NCBI RefSeq assembly: GCF_003144195.1
Contig: NW_020290001.1
Span: 186,001-250,000 of the forward strand
DNA: 64,000 nucleotides
DNA from: Ceraceosorus guamensis
Lineage: Eukaryota; Basidiomycota; Exobasidiomycetes; Ceraceosorales; Ceraceosoraceae
Direction of reading: 5' to 3'
In this document: one piece after another, positions 1 to 11,891 of the stretch
Layout of the letters: each line of letters opens with the position of its first letter
How positions within the stretch are numbered: the stretch's first letter is position 1
Notes under the pieces: generated by a model
Seen by the model: only the letters and a program-made list of their open reading frames with translations
What the model was told of the DNA's origin: nothing
Database searches by the model: none
Made by a program: the position numbers and the translations under genes

Positions 1-1
1 C

Positions 2-2852
2 CAGGTCAGTCCGTGGGTGCAGCTGTCTGGTGACAATACCACTCTTTATCCGAACGCCCAATACCACGACTTCCGCGCGGTCACTCAAGATATCCGCCCT
101 GACTGGTACTACGAAAGCATGTGGCTGATGCGGTCGAACTACCGAGTTGGCTTCATGGGCTACACTCCAGACGGTATCAACGACATGTTGGACTCTGGAA
201 GAAGCATCGTCATTTATCGCGGCGGCGTCTACGACTTTACTCAGTATATTGCACAGGGCCGACGTGGTGTGCCGGAGGCGCCACCGGGCCAGCAGGCTCC
301 GGCAGATACCAATTTGCAGTTCATGAGCAATGTGGTGATCGATCTCGCGGTGCAGAACCCCGGCAAAGACATCACCGCCAGCTTCGACCAGCTGGGTTTG
401 TCATCAGAGGTCCTGGATCGACAACGGGTCTGCATGCGCAACCTGTTCTTTATCGGAAAGCAGGACGGTCGCAATTCACCACGCTGCCAATTCTCTCGAT
501 ACTTGCTGCTCGCCCTGTCCATCTTCATGATCAGCATCATCGGCTTCAAATTCTTGGCTGCGCTGCAGTTCGGAAGAGTACGCAAACCAGAGGATCACGA
601 TAAGTTTGTGCTATGCCAAGTCCCCTGCTACACTGAGGGTGAGGAGTCGATGCGCAAGACGATCGACTCGCTGGCAGCTCTCAAGTACGATGACAAGAGA
701 AAGTTGCTCTTTGTCATCTGCGACGGCAACATCGTGGGCGCTGGTAACGATCGACCTACTCCGAGAATCGTTCTTGACATCCTTGGTGCCGATCCCAGCT
801 TGGAGCCGGAAGCACTTTCCTTCTTGTCTCTTGGAGAGGGCGCGAGACAGCACAATATGGCCAAGGTCTACAGTGGCCTTTACGAGCATGCCGGTCACGT
901 TGTCCCTTATGTCGTCGTTGTCAAGTGCGGCAAGCCCACGGAACGTCAACGTCCCGGTAACCGTGGAAAGCGTGATTCTCAATTGGTCTTGATGAGGTTC
1001 CTGAACAAGGTGCACTTTGGACTGCCAATGAACCCTATGGAATTGGAAGTCTATCACCAGATCAAGAATGTCATCGGAGTCAACCCGTCTTTCTACGAGT
1101 ACATTCTGCAAGTCGATGCCGACACAGAGGTCGAAGCATACTCGCTGAACCGCTTTATCTCGGCTTTCACTAACGACAAAAGGGTCATTGGTCTTTGCGG
1201 TGAGACAGCCTTGTCCAACTCCAAGAAGAGCTTCATCACCATGCTGCAGGTCTACGAGTACTACATTTCTCACTACATGGCAAAGGCGTTCGAGAGCTTG
1301 TTTGGTTCGGTCACTTGTTTGCCAGGATGTTTCTCGATGTTCCGCATTCGGACTCCAGACACGCACAGACCTCTCTTCATCGCCAACTCTGTCGTGGACG
1401 AGTATGCCGAAAATCGAGTAGACACGCTACACACCAAGAATTTGCTCCATCTCGGTGAAGATCGTTATCTCACGACGTTGGTCTTGAAGCACTTCAATAA
1501 CTACAAGACCATCTTTGTGCGAGATGCAAAGGCCAAGACGACTGCTCCAGAAGAGTGGGGTGTGTTGCTATCCCAACGTCGTCGATGGATCAACTCGACA
1601 GTCCACAACTTGTTTGAGCTGCTGAGCGGTGCCAACTTGTGCGGTTTCTGCCTCTTCTCGATGCGCTTCGTGGTCTTTATCGACCTCCTCTCCACCATCA
1701 TTGCACCTGTCACGGTCGTCTACATCGTCTACCTGATCTATCTGGTCGCCACCGACTCGTCCACTGTCCCACTGACATCGATCATCATGCTGGTAGCAAT
1801 CTACGGTCTTCAAGCTATCATCTTCCTGCTCAACCGCAAATTTGAGATGGTCATTTGGATGCTGATCTATCTGATCGCCGTAAGTCCCACGCATCTACCT
1901 CGTATGGAAGCGGAGAATCGTGCTCACCTTCTTTGGTCTTTCACAGACTCCCATCTGGTCTTTATTCTTGCCGCTGTACTCGTTCTGGCACATGGATGAC
2001 TTCTCGTGGGGCTCCACGCGTGTTGTCGTCGGAGAGTCGGGCAAGCGCGTCGTTATGCACGACGAAGGAGTCTTTGACCCATCCTCTATCCCCTTGCAGA
2101 CTTGGGCTGAGTACGAGAACGAGCTGTGGGAGCGCAACTCTGCACGATCTATTGGGTCGATCATCGAGGCGGCGCGCAAAGAACAATCGCAGGCATCTCG
2201 CGCGGGCTCCCAGTACACACCGAGCTTGTACGGACAGCCCCTCATGATGCATCATCAGCAGAGCTTTGGACACAGCCCCACGGCTTCCGCCTACGGCGGT
2301 GGTGGCGGTGGCCCTGGATCTGCTATGGGAGGATACTTCCCTCCTGGCGATGCTCGACAATCCACATACACTCTCAACCAAATGCCCGCCGCGCAACCGT
2401 ACGCTCAGCCGGCAGGCCACGCTTCTGGCTATGGCACGCCAGCTGGTATGTCCATGTACGGAGCACCTGCGGGCTACATGGCGCAGCCGCAGGTGGCGGC
2501 ATCTCCTGGTTACGCAGGTACGCCCTCAATGTACGGAGCCATGGGAGGCTATGGTGCGCCGCAGTCCATGTATGGCGCGCCAGTAATGTCTCAGATCGGC
2601 ATGGGCAACGCTCGTGCCAGCTCTTACTCGCTCAGCGGCGAAGCTGCCTTGGTCGACACCAGAACACCAGGACAGCTGCCTTCGGATGATACCATTGCCA
2701 GGGATATTCGCGACCTCATCGCAAACGCCGACTTGCAGACCATCACCAAGAAGAAGTTGAGGCAACAGCTCGAGCAACGCTACGGTGTCCCGGTCGACTC
2801 CAAGAAGGCTTTCGTGAATCAACAAATTGACGAGTGTCTTGCGATGGTCTGA
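2..2852 (+). CDS. Chitin synthase with DEK C-terminal domain (class V/VII type), 5' end outside window
   Basis: Polymerises UDP-GlcNAc into chitin at the plasma membrane. Exons are 2-1879 and 1947-2852, with a phase-0 intron 1880-1946. The frame is open at the left edge, so the N-terminus (in this class often a myosin-like motor) is missing. Visible parts, in order: a cytochrome-b5-like segment, a membrane segment near 500-560, the GT2 catalytic domain with DADTE, EDRYL (EDR at 1457-1465) and the QRRRW product-binding motif (1574-1588), then several hydrophobic segments at 1640-1985. A long Gly/Tyr/Met/Pro-rich linker with repeated SMYGAP-like units follows, and then a DEK_C domain of about 55 residues at the very end. 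DEK_C plus the b5-like part points to class V/VII rather than classes I-III. The exact class needs the missing N-terminus. It is convergent with the next gene. Confidence 0.93.
1880..1946 (+). other. Intron of the chitin synthase gene
   Basis: GTAAGT donor and CAG acceptor, 67 nt. Removing it joins ...LIA to TPIWS in phase 0. Reading through instead leads to a stop at 1997-1999. It is listed as an example of the window's intron style. Confidence 0.88.
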
Positions 2853-3298
2853 ACTGGACGTCGTCGTATTTCGCTTCGCATCAAAAGAACACTCTCCTCT
2901 CCGGCTAGCCACACACTCGCAACTTCTGCAAGCAGTCACTACACATTCGCTGGATACTACTCAGCTGTCTCTCAAAATGAGACGATCATGACTCTTTGCG
3001 CTCTCTTCGTACCAATGAACATGTTGCTCTCGCTCGCACTGTAGTCCCCCCGCACCCGCCTCGTTCCCGACCCCGCTCTCGCTCTCTCCAGTCTCCAACC
3101 CGAGGACTTTTGTTTCGGCTCTGACGCTCACGAATCGTAATCGATGGTCTCAAGAATGCGTTTGGATTCGGCCTGAGTATGTAAGAATTCCTGCTACGCA
3201 AAGCCTCAAAGGTCGCGATGCAAGTCTGCAGCTCCGTACATCTAAGATATGTCGGAGACGGGATCAACTCAATAATCGCATTGATGATGGCTCTGCTT
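2853..3298. other. Convergent intergenic region, 3' ends only
   Basis: This lies between the stops of the chitin synthase (+) and the aldehyde dehydrogenase (-). It should hold both 3' UTRs and polyadenylation sites. I see no gene. One copy of the dispersed TCACGA motif lies near 3129. Confidence 0.6.
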
Positions 3299-5581
3299 TC
3301 ATAGCTTGGCTTTGTTGGGTTCACTTTGCGGCAGTCCTTTGAACCAGCCCATGAGAGCAGGATTCGTCTCAGTGTACATATGCTTGGTCTCGACGTCTGC
3401 AAGAGGATGAGTAGAATAGCAGGGAGAAAATGAGCTTCCATGCATGCTGCATCACCCTCTCAAAGTCTTCGATCGGGGGGCACGCTAAACGGGCACAACA
3501 CGTGTTCAGCACTGCCGCGCCACAAGCATGCACACTCACACTCTTCGATACCTGCCAAACCGAGCTCTCGACCATTGCCGCTCATACCAAAGCCGCCCCA
3601 CTCTGCTCTGGGCGTGTAAGCTCCGTACGTGTTCGTCCACACTGTGCCGTGCCTCAAGCGTCGGGCCACTCTGGAAGCTTTGGCAGCGTCGCCCGATTGC
3701 ACTCCTCCTCCCAGACCGTACTTTGTGTCGTTCGCCAAAAAGATCTGCGAATTTGAGCAAGGCGAGGCGAACAGGTCCGATCAGCGAGTTGGGGAAGCGA
3801 GGGATAAGCGCCAGGAGACAACGTCACGAGGGAATGCAGGCGAGCCACGAGCTGTTGTCAGCTTTGCAAACTCACTGCTCTCTCCTCATCGCCGTTCGCA
3901 AACCTCTCGACGGTTAGGATGGGACCAAAAGTTTCGGCCTGCACAATCTGCATGTCCCGATGGCACTTATCAAAGACAGTGGGCAGAAAGAAGAAGCCAT
4001 CCTTGTGCAAATGACGGTACCTCTCATCATTCCTATCAGGTTTGCTTCCTCCGCATCTCAGAACAGCTCCGTCCTTTTTGCCCATCGCAATGTATTGATC
4101 CATTTTTGCTAGATGCGCTGCACTGACCAAGGGACCCGTCTCGGATGATGGATCCAATCCATTCCCTAGACGGATTTGGGATGCGCGCTCCACTACACCC
4201 GAGACAACGGCGTCGGCTATAGACTCTTCGACGATCAGTCTCGTGGCTGAAGTGCAAACTTGGCCAGAATGCAGAAAGACGGAAGTGAGGACAGTATCAA
4301 TGGCCCTGTCTAGCGGTGTATCTGCAAAGACGACTTGTGGATCTGATTGGAAGGAGACGAGACAGTGTCAGCGCACTATGCTCAACGCGTACGTACGCTG
4401 GCCCTTTATGAGACCAAGACAACACTTTCCATTTGGGGATTTTGTTTGAACTCACTCTTGCCTCCAAGCTCTACGCATGTGCGTTTGACAGTACCAGCAG
4501 CACTCTTGAGTATCGACCTGCCAGTGTTGAGTCCACCAGTAAAGCTGACCAGATCCACATCCTCCGATTCCGTAAGCGTGGGACCCACACTCTCGCCGCC
4601 GGCGGTGAGCAGTTGCAAAGCTTTTGGAGGTACGCCAGCCTCGAGCATCAGCTTGACCAGCTCGATCGTCACAAGGGGTGTGACCTCGGAAGGTTTGATG
4701 ATGCAGGCATTGCCCGCTGCTAGGGCTGGCGCCAATTTCCAGCAAATTTGCAGGAGCGGGTCTGAGTAGCCGCAAGATGCCTGTGTGAGCGGCATCGCCT
4801 TGGAAAAGCCCGGCTCGAAGAGCAGAAGCGCGCTGCCGCCTTCCTGATACTCACAGTTCCATGGTGCAATGAGCACGCACACCCCAACGGGATCCTTTAC
4901 AGTGATGCTCTCCACGCTGTCGGGTACATCATGCCCCGTTATCCGTCTAGGTATGTCCAACTTTGGAGCTTCCTCCGCGTAGAACCTAAAAACGTTGGTC
5001 ACATCATCTACATCCGTCTCGCTCTCCGCCAAAGTCTTTCCCGTATCTTTCGTCTCGATCTCGGACAGTCTCTTCTTGTCCCTCTGGAGCAGATCAGCGA
5101 TCTTGCTCAGCAGACCTGCACGTTCGGAGAACGTGAGATGGGCAAACGAAGACGTCTTGAAGAAGTGCGAGGAGGAAGAAATGGCGAGGGATGCGTCGGA
5201 TGGGGATGCTTCGCTCACGTGCGTGATGATGGACCCATCCCACGGATTGATGCTGGGTCTGCTTCGACCATCAGAGCTGAAGCGCCATTGCCCATCGATG
5301 AACAGAGTGGGCTGATCCGCTTTGCGAGTGGTAATGGACGCCATGCTGAGCTTCGGTGAGGTGCGCAGGGTGCGAAGATGCGCGACGAAAGGATTGGCTC
5401 GCGACTGCGCAGCTCTGGTGGTTGGAATGGGAAGGGCGCGGGCAGTGAGCTGCGAAGAGTAGGACAATGGCCGAGCTGGGGGTCGAGTAGGAGCGACTGG
5501 ACGCAGCACAGCTAAGATGCTGTCGCTGCGACTTGCTTTTGGTCTGAAGATCTTGGACGAGACTGTGAGAAGGCTGACCAT
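3299..5581 (-). CDS. NAD(P)+-dependent aldehyde dehydrogenase, betaine-aldehyde/aminoaldehyde type
   Basis: Oxidises an aldehyde to its acid with NAD(P)+. Five exons (3299-3396, 3540-3744, 3876-4342, 4456-4761, 4855-5581 in reverse order) give 600 residues. Splicing restores the family motifs: the APWNYP cofactor loop across intron 1, ELGGKNP across intron 2 (general-base Glu340) and the nucleophile in GQVCTSATRL (Cys374 of the long form). These are followed by ETFGPI and, after intron 3, ANDTKYGLG. The family is usually about 500 residues; here 79 extra N-terminal residues are rich in Arg/Ser/Ala with one acid, like a mitochondrial presequence. An internal ATG at 5344 in a strong context would give a cytosolic form of 521 residues. 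The substrate is not decided by sequence; betaine aldehyde or an aminoaldehyde is the best guess. Confidence 0.92.
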
Positions 5582-5993
5582 CTATCCGTAGATGGGTACA
5601 CGTTTGATGAGAGCTTCTCTGTGCGTAGCCTTTGCTTGCGGATGGTGGTGGTATGAGTGGTGAGAGAAGATCTCACGACGATTTGTCTGCGAGAATGTAT
5701 GCGGGCCCGTTTCGCAACCAGAAGAGGAGAGAGACTTGCAGCTCAAGCTTTCCGAGTCGAGAATGTGAATGGCGGTGCAGCAGGTGCTCTTCCTTGCCCA
5801 TCGCATTACAGCCTGATGAATGTGAATCTTGTGAATGCGCCGGGCGAGTGACGGAAATGCGAGCCAATGCGCGCGGTGGCTTGGTTGCCATCCGTGCAGA
5901 GCTTAATTGAGCCACACGCGCGAGAGAGAAGAGCCGCGGCATTCGACCTCCACGAGTCAGTTCGAGCCCACGCGTAACCCGCACGCAGGCCCC
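5582..5993. promoter_or_regulatory. Divergent promoter region, aldehyde dehydrogenase and HAD hydrolase
   Basis: These 412 bases separate two divergently read start codons, so both promoters should lie here. I see no TATA box I would defend and no conserved small ORF. Confidence 0.5.
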
Positions 5994-7190
5994 ATGGCAG
6001 CCTCAGCATCAGCATCAGCAGCCATCATCTTCAACGTCCTGCTAAGATCTCTGCGCACACAACGAATTGCGAATTCGGCATACAAGGCTGTAGCGAAGCA
6101 AGCGCAAGACAGATGCAGAATTAGCCGCGCTGTTGGCGACGACGATACGGTCATGCTGCTACTGCTAGATTGGGACGAGACGTTGACATGCCACGATACG
6201 CTCTCCCTCATCGCACCACCCGAAGGCTCTCAACCGCACGGCGCAGCATTTTCGACCTACTCTTCCGCCTACTCTGCGGATCTCGCAGCATACAAATCGC
6301 AGCATGCCGAGCCGTGCACGTTGGACGAGCAGCTGAAGTGGCTGGACGGTCTGGATGAGGTGGAGCTGAAGAGTCAAGAGAGGATCGAACAGGGTGGACT
6401 GTTTAGAGGCGCACTGGAGTCTGATCTGCTGCAAAGAGCAACTCGGGTGCAGCTTAGAAGAGGTGTGGATAAGCTAGCGCAATGGGCGCAGAGCGACGGA
6501 CACGAGTCAGAGGTGCACATCATCAGCGTAGGGTGAGGCAAGAGCATGAGCATGTGCATGTGCATACGAGTCAAAAGAGTCGCTCCAGACTTGACTGCAC
6601 ACGAGCGCTCGTCACAAACATCACAAGCACGTCGTTAGTCTGGAGTTGCTGACGATGCATCTTATGCTGCCGCTCTTAATCGCACATTCGTCCATCTTTA
6701 CCGGTCCAGATGGTCAGCCCGCTTCATCGAAGGCAGCCTAAAACACCACCTCTCCTGGGTGCCCAATAGCATCCACGCCAACGAAGTCGAGCTAAACTCT
6801 CAAGGCATAGGCACTGGTCGGCTCACCAAATCGGCCTCCGTCACCTCCTCATCCGGCGGTATTCGAACATCGACGCACAAAGCAGCCGAAGCGGCCTCGA
6901 TCGATTTGCAAGCTCGCAAAGAGAGGGCTTTGAAAGGATTGACGGTGTATGCTGGGGATAGCGGTACGGATCTGAATGCCCTTTTGAGTGCGGATCTGGG
7001 CATCGTCATGGGAGAGGCAAAGGGACTCAAGGAGATATTGAACAGGATTGAGCAGCCGGATTGGTTGATTGAGATGAACGCGTGGTTGGAGGAGAGGAGG
7101 AGTGGGAGGAGACGAGCTAGAGATCATACACTCGTCAGAGTCGACGATTGGCTGGAGGCGGTGCAAGTGCTTCAAGAGCTGCATCAATAG
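5994..7190 (+). CDS. HAD-superfamily hydrolase (probable small-molecule phosphatase)
   Basis: Two exons, 5994-6532 and 6710-7190, with a 177-nt intron. Joining gives 339 residues and the segment IISVGWSARFI. Motif I is LLLLDWDETLT (nucleophile Asp59, acid/base Asp61). A late VYAGDSGTDL motif supplies the metal-binding acids of motif IV, and GIVMGEAKGL follows. This fits the fungal group of cytosolic HAD phosphatases related to the HAD part of thiamine-phosphate phosphatases. The substrate is unknown. Residues 1-50 are Ala/Ser/Arg-rich and could be a targeting sequence; Met54 just before motif I is a possible alternative start. Upstream open frame exists only with non-ATG codons, so the first ATG was chosen. 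Confidence 0.82.
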
Positions 7191-8425
7191 CAATCGAGAA
7201 TTCCATTCACGAATTGTAAGAGAATGGATCGTCGAGTGTATGATGTCACGACTAAAAATGCATGGAGGGAGACTGCAGCGAATTTGGAAAAGGGGTATGC
7301 TGAAGGCTCTGTCCTTGTAATCTTGAGCAGCGCCATCGAAAAGCTATTGCGGCATTGGGAGCAAATGTACATCGAGGCTTTGGGATTCGACGCATTGACC
7401 AGCAAAGCACGAAGGCGCGATCTGTCATCGAACCCCACCCAAGCCTCGTCGTCGTTCTTCCAAAAACGGAGAAAACTTGATCACCGCTCGAGTATGACGG
7501 CCGGGAAGATCATTGACCAGTATGGAAATGCAACCTCCCAAGGGAAGTCCGCATTCCCGGTCCCGATCCATCCCACCTGTAGAGGAAGGATACGTACATC
7601 AACACCCGGTGCTTTTTGATCGAGCGGGTTCCATCTCCTTTGTCTGGAGACTAAGCGTTAAGGAGAGGAGGAGAAAGGTGCCGACCGCATGCGCACCAAT
7701 TTCGATCGAGTATGCGCGCTACGCTGTACGCCTCTGCTTTCTGCGCTGCAAAAAAAAAAAAATCATCAAGCGCCGTGGCCGCGGGACGAGGTTCTTTCGT
7801 GCGAGTCGAATTAAAAGCTCCCTTATTGCGAGGTTAGCGCCCACTGGATTACAATCTTGGATTGCGAATCGTTAATTCTTGGTTACACTCGTAAGTAATT
7901 GATCAGAGCCTCGCGTTGAGCGGCGCACATGTGCAACACGCGTCAAAAACAAGCTAACAGCAGTCGTGAGTCAGAGTCGTGAGTGTGCGTGAGGCGCCCC
8001 TGCTCGTGGGAGCTAGGCGGCCCGACGAAACGTGACGCTCGAACGGCTGCACCGCACGTACACTGCACCTGCACCGCCGCGTAGGGCCTGTTCTGAATCC
8101 AACACTCGATCGGAACTGTGAATGGCGAACGGCGAATGACTCACGATCTCTGTGGCTCGCGACTCGACTTGTTGTCACGATCCTCATTCTCCGCTGTCTA
8201 AGCAGCGCCTCCTGATTGCTCCATCATTGTGGCTACGAGGACTGCTCAGCCTGCAGAGCTGCAAATCCCTCGGTATCGTACTCTTGACGCTGAATCACTG
8301 CCCGCGAGCTTAGCTGCTAGCAGCAACACTAGATCCTTCCATCTACGCAAGCGTTTCCACCTCCTGACTCCACTCGAGTCGCTGCTCAGCTCTTGAGGAT
8401 CATCATCACGCCTCAACTCATCGCC
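7191..8425. other. Intergenic region between HAD gene and MAPKK
   Basis: No gene is supported in these 1.2 kb. A 131-codon open frame at 7224-7619 has no recognisable domain. There is an A12 run at 7750-7761. Two TCGTGAGT motifs lie 13 bp apart at 7964 and 7977, and TCACGA variants lie near 8140 and 8175, within 500 bp of the kinase start. The right half presumably holds the MAPKK promoter and 5' UTR. Confidence 0.5.
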
Positions 8426-10661
8426 ATGTCGTCATACGGCGATGCAGGCCCCAGCTATCGTAGCACCGATCGAGCGCCATCCCCGTACGATCCAGGTGCA
8501 CCTGCACCTGCCTCTTCATTATCCGTCATCCCACCCAGGGCGCCAAAGAAGGCTGGACTTCCCAAGCTTTCATTGGCAGCACCTCGTGAGTCATGCTGAT
8601 TGTTAAAAATTCTCTAGAACAGATGCCGCAGTCTTTGGCACTTTGCTTATCCGACTGCCTACCCGTCGCGCAGGCCCAGCCGCAAGCAAAAATGGCGGCG
8701 CTGCTTCGAATGGTGGAGGTCTGGGAGGTCTGACATTGTCCATTCCCACCTCGAACGGCTTATCGAGCTTGTCCAGTCATGCCCCGGAAGAGGAGGATGA
8801 AGCTCGAATGGGCTTGCCTCCGTTCTTGGATACGGAAGATGGATTGGCGCCCGGCTCGTACAGCACAGCAGCTCTGCAGACCATCTACCCAACCACTGTT
8901 CCTCATGCCGAGAATTCTGCAGCGCTGACCAACGATCTGATCAGAGCAATAGGGGGCGTCTCTCTAGACGCGACCCAGGGCAGCTCGAGCGGTGCGCCTA
9001 GCGGGACAGATGGTAGGGAAGTCATCGGTGCTGCACCTCACTCCTCATCAGGCTTAGCGATTCCGGTATCGGGCAGCTCAAGACCAGCACATCACCGTAC
9101 CGCCAGCGCGACGAGCGTGACTAGTCAAACGAGCAGTAGTGGTTGCGTGACAGCTCCGGGCATCGACGGCAGCGAGCCCGCAGAGTGGGTGTTGAAGGGC
9201 AATCTTGTCGTCACTGGAAGGTTGGGTGAAGGCGCGAGCGGACAAGTCAGCAAGGCGCGTCACACGCCCACAGGTCTAGTCATGGCTATCAAGGTGAGTC
9301 CTTGGCTTCATCCTAGCACGTGTATTTTGATGCTCAATGCATATCTCGCCTCTTCGATTCTCGACAGACGATCAGCACGTCTCCAAATCCTGCGATTCAT
9401 CGACAAATTCTTCGAGAACTGTCATTCAATCGTACATGCCATTCCGAGCATATTGTCCGCTACTATGGCGCTTTCTTGTCGGATGAGGATACGAGCATCG
9501 TCATTTGCATGGAGCAGTGCGAAGCCGGAAGCTTGGATGGCATATACAAGATGGTCAAGAAGAGGAACGGTCGGACAGGCGAGAAGGTGCTGGGCAAGGT
9601 CGCGGAAGCTGGACTGAAGGGCTTGGAGTATTTGAGGCAGCGCAAAATCATCCATAGAGGTAAGGCCGAGCCATTTAACACAGTGGGTTGATGTCCAGTG
9701 CGCTTACCGGCCGATTCCGCTCGACTTTCTTGCAGACATCAAGCCGTCCAACATCCTCGTCACGCGTAGTGGCCAGTTCAAATTGTGCGACTTTGGTGTG
9801 TCTGGAGAGCTGATCAACTCGATCGCAGGCACTTTTACGGGTACAAGCTATTACATGGCAGTGAGTGGTGCGGTCGTCTCAGACTGATCGCTTTTGCTTC
9901 TAGTTGACTGACGAGCCGAATACTTGGACCCCCTTGAGCCTGAGCGCATCAAAGGTTTGCCGTACAGCATCAACTCCGATGTGTGGTCCCTAGGCTTGAC
10001 CATACTTGAAGTGGCTTCCAACCGCTTCCCTTTTCCTCCAGAAGGCGAAGCGCCGCTGGGTCCCATCGATCTGCTATCGTACGTGCTCAGCATGGCAACG
10101 CCAGAGCTACAAGATGACGAGGTGGCCGGAATCAAGTGGAGCAAAGCTTTGAAAGACTTTATCGATAGGTGTTTGGAAAAGGATTCTGCGAAGCGTCCAG
10201 GACCCAACAAGATGCTGGGACACCCTTTCATCAAGAAGAGCGAGAGCAGGCAACCTCAGCCAGACATTGCGAAGTTCGTCGCTGATGTTTGGGGCTGGCC
10301 CTATCCTCCTGCAGCTTCAGCGAGCGCAGCAGAAGGTGACACTTTCACTCCGACGGCTACAAATGCGAGCGGGAAGACAGCTGCGCCGTCCTCGGCCACA
10401 GCTGTGGCTGCCGCTTTTGCTCGATTGCCCAGCGTCAGGCGTGCACCTGGTGCACCGAGCAACCTTTCCCTCAAAACTGCGCCCAATCCGCCTCAATCAC
10501 CGAGAGGTACAGTTCCAAATACACCCACGGTCACTGCCTCTACACCTGTAGCCATCGTGGACCCAGAAGGTAGAACGGCGGAGGAGAGAGCCGCTGCAAA
10601 GATGAGGGAAGCGGACGTAGGTCTTGTAGGTAGCCCAACTTCTGAATCCGCATTTCCTTGA
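8426..10661 (+). CDS. MKK1: MAP kinase kinase, Mkk1/Mkk2 (cell-wall-integrity) type
   Basis: Dual-specificity kinase that phosphorylates the Slt2/Mpk1-type MAPK downstream of Bck1-type MAPKKKs. Exons 8426-8585, 8674-9293, 9368-9659, 9736-9860 and 9939-10661 give 639 residues. The N-terminal 220 residues are Ser/Ala/Pro-rich. Kinase landmarks are GEGASGQV (238-245), MAIK (Lys260), HRDIKPSN (356-363, split by an intron after the Arg), DFG (376-378) and activation-loop Ser386 and Thr390 in [21 protein letters not shown]. The NS-x3-T spacing with GTFTGTS matches Mkk1/2 and S. pombe Pek1 better than Pbs2 or Ste7/Fuz7. After subdomain XI comes an Ala/Pro/Thr-rich tail. Exon 2 carries the ATP site and exon 4 the catalytic and activation loops. 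Confidence 0.92.
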
Positions 10662-11336
10662 TTGGAGGCGCTCTCCGACGTGTGCGGGGGGCGCCTCTGT
10701 CTACTCCATCATCTGCAATTTGCAAGTCGTGAGCCTGTGCACCTTGTTTGGGTCGTGTGAAAGTGGCAGTGCGCGGCCTCCGTTCTGTCTGTGACCAGCC
10801 GACGGCAAAGCGTTGTACTCCTTGCGATCGTGCACTTGTCCAAGAGCCATGTCACTTGCGGTCGAGGGAAACGATGGCCAATGTTCACACGTCACGCGAA
10901 GAACCAGAACGACGGCCGTCACGATGAGACCTCACATTGCTGGTGAGATTGCGGGAGAGCGGGCGTGATGGTACATTGAAGGAGGGGACGAGGGCGAATG
11001 ACGAGAGATGAGTGTGGGATGAAGAATTTGTGCAGAGACGGGGGCGAGTCTGTGTGTGGAGATGTTGCACTCTGGTGTTTAGGGACTGTGGCGCACGACT
11101 TGTTGGTGATGGCTACGAGTCGTTCGAGGATGGGCTTGAAGCGCAAGAAAGGCATCCATCCACGCCTCTTGTAGTCGGCTGACTGGTTGATATGGCGCCC
11201 ATCGGTGCTCGACGACTAAAGACCCCATCATACTCGCCCTCCGAGCCTATGCAGTACCCTGCACTTCTGTGTCGTGATTACTGAAGAGTATTGATGGGAA
11301 GTGCGCATCATCCCTTCTTGTCCATGTGCGCCAGAG
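10662..11336. other. Convergent intergenic region, MAPKK / SUMO
   Basis: This is 675 bases between two converging stops. I see only putative 3' UTR sequence and isolated TCACGA/TCGTGA motif copies near 10915 and 11271. Confidence 0.5.
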
Positions 11337-11891
11337 CTAGCAATGACCGCCAAGTTGCTCCACCATGGCGTCGATCTCATCTTGGTCCTCGATCTCGAGC
11401 TGGATGAGGCAAGAGCAGAGCGCAAGGAGCATCAAGTCAGCAAATAGCTCGGACGCGGTGGCGAGGAAAGCGCAATGTCGCAGCCCTATCGAGATGACAG
11501 ACTGTCGCGGCAATGGAGGGGCAAGTGGGATGTATGCGCCACAGTCCATACCTGGTGGCGCTTCTTTGCCCTTCCCTCCGTCTGAGAGCGGTGAAGCTCC
11601 CTGTGCACCCAACTCGCTGACGACGGATGCTAGGCATAAATCATAGCTCTCTATGGCTCTTACACTCACGGACTCGGCAGTGTCATCATCCTGGACACGT
11701 TGTCCATCAAAAATGAAACGGACAGTGTTCTCTGGCTTGCCCATACGATCGGCATAGGCACGACGAAGTTTGCCCAACTTGGTGTTGCGCTTCACCTTGA
11801 AAAAGACCTCGTTGCCATCTCCATCCTTCACCTTGATGTTCAGCTGCTCACCGCCCTCGGGCTTGGGTGCGGGCGCTTCGTTGTCTGACAT
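11337..11891 (-). CDS. SMT3: SUMO, small ubiquitin-like modifier (Smt3/Pmt3)
   Basis: Protein tag joined to lysines by the Aos1-Uba2/Ubc9 pathway. Exon 1 is 11670-11891 and exon 2 is 11337-11399, giving 94 residues. A variable acidic N-terminus leads into a ubiquitin fold with the SUMO-specific stretches LNIKVKDGDGNEVFFKVKR, RFIFDGQRV and, after splicing, DDDTAESLEIEDQDEIDAM. The end is EQLGGHC, so a Ulp1-type protease must remove His-Cys to expose the Gly-Gly. The usual fungal length is about 95-100. The 270-nt intron is the longest in the window. An in-frame ATG two codons upstream (11897) is an alternative start. TOM70 is divergent 1.3 kb away. Confidence 0.95.
   Translation of the reverse strand: MSDNEAPAPKPEGGEQLNIKVKDGDGNEVFFKVKRNTKLGKLRRAYADRMGKPENTVRFIFDGQRVQDDDTAESVSVRAIESYDLCLASVVSELGAQGASPLSDGGKGKEAPPGMDCGAYIPLAPPLPRQSVISIGLRHCAFLATASELFADLMLLALCSCLIQLEIEDQDEIDAMVEQLGGHC

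Noticed and set aside
611-1366. Minus-strand frame of 251 codons in the chitin synthase
   Set aside because: Antisense to the GT2 catalytic domain; no independent evidence.
7224-7619. 131-codon plus-strand frame after the HAD gene
   Set aside because: No recognisable domain, and it overlaps the expected 3' UTR; kept only as intergenic sequence.
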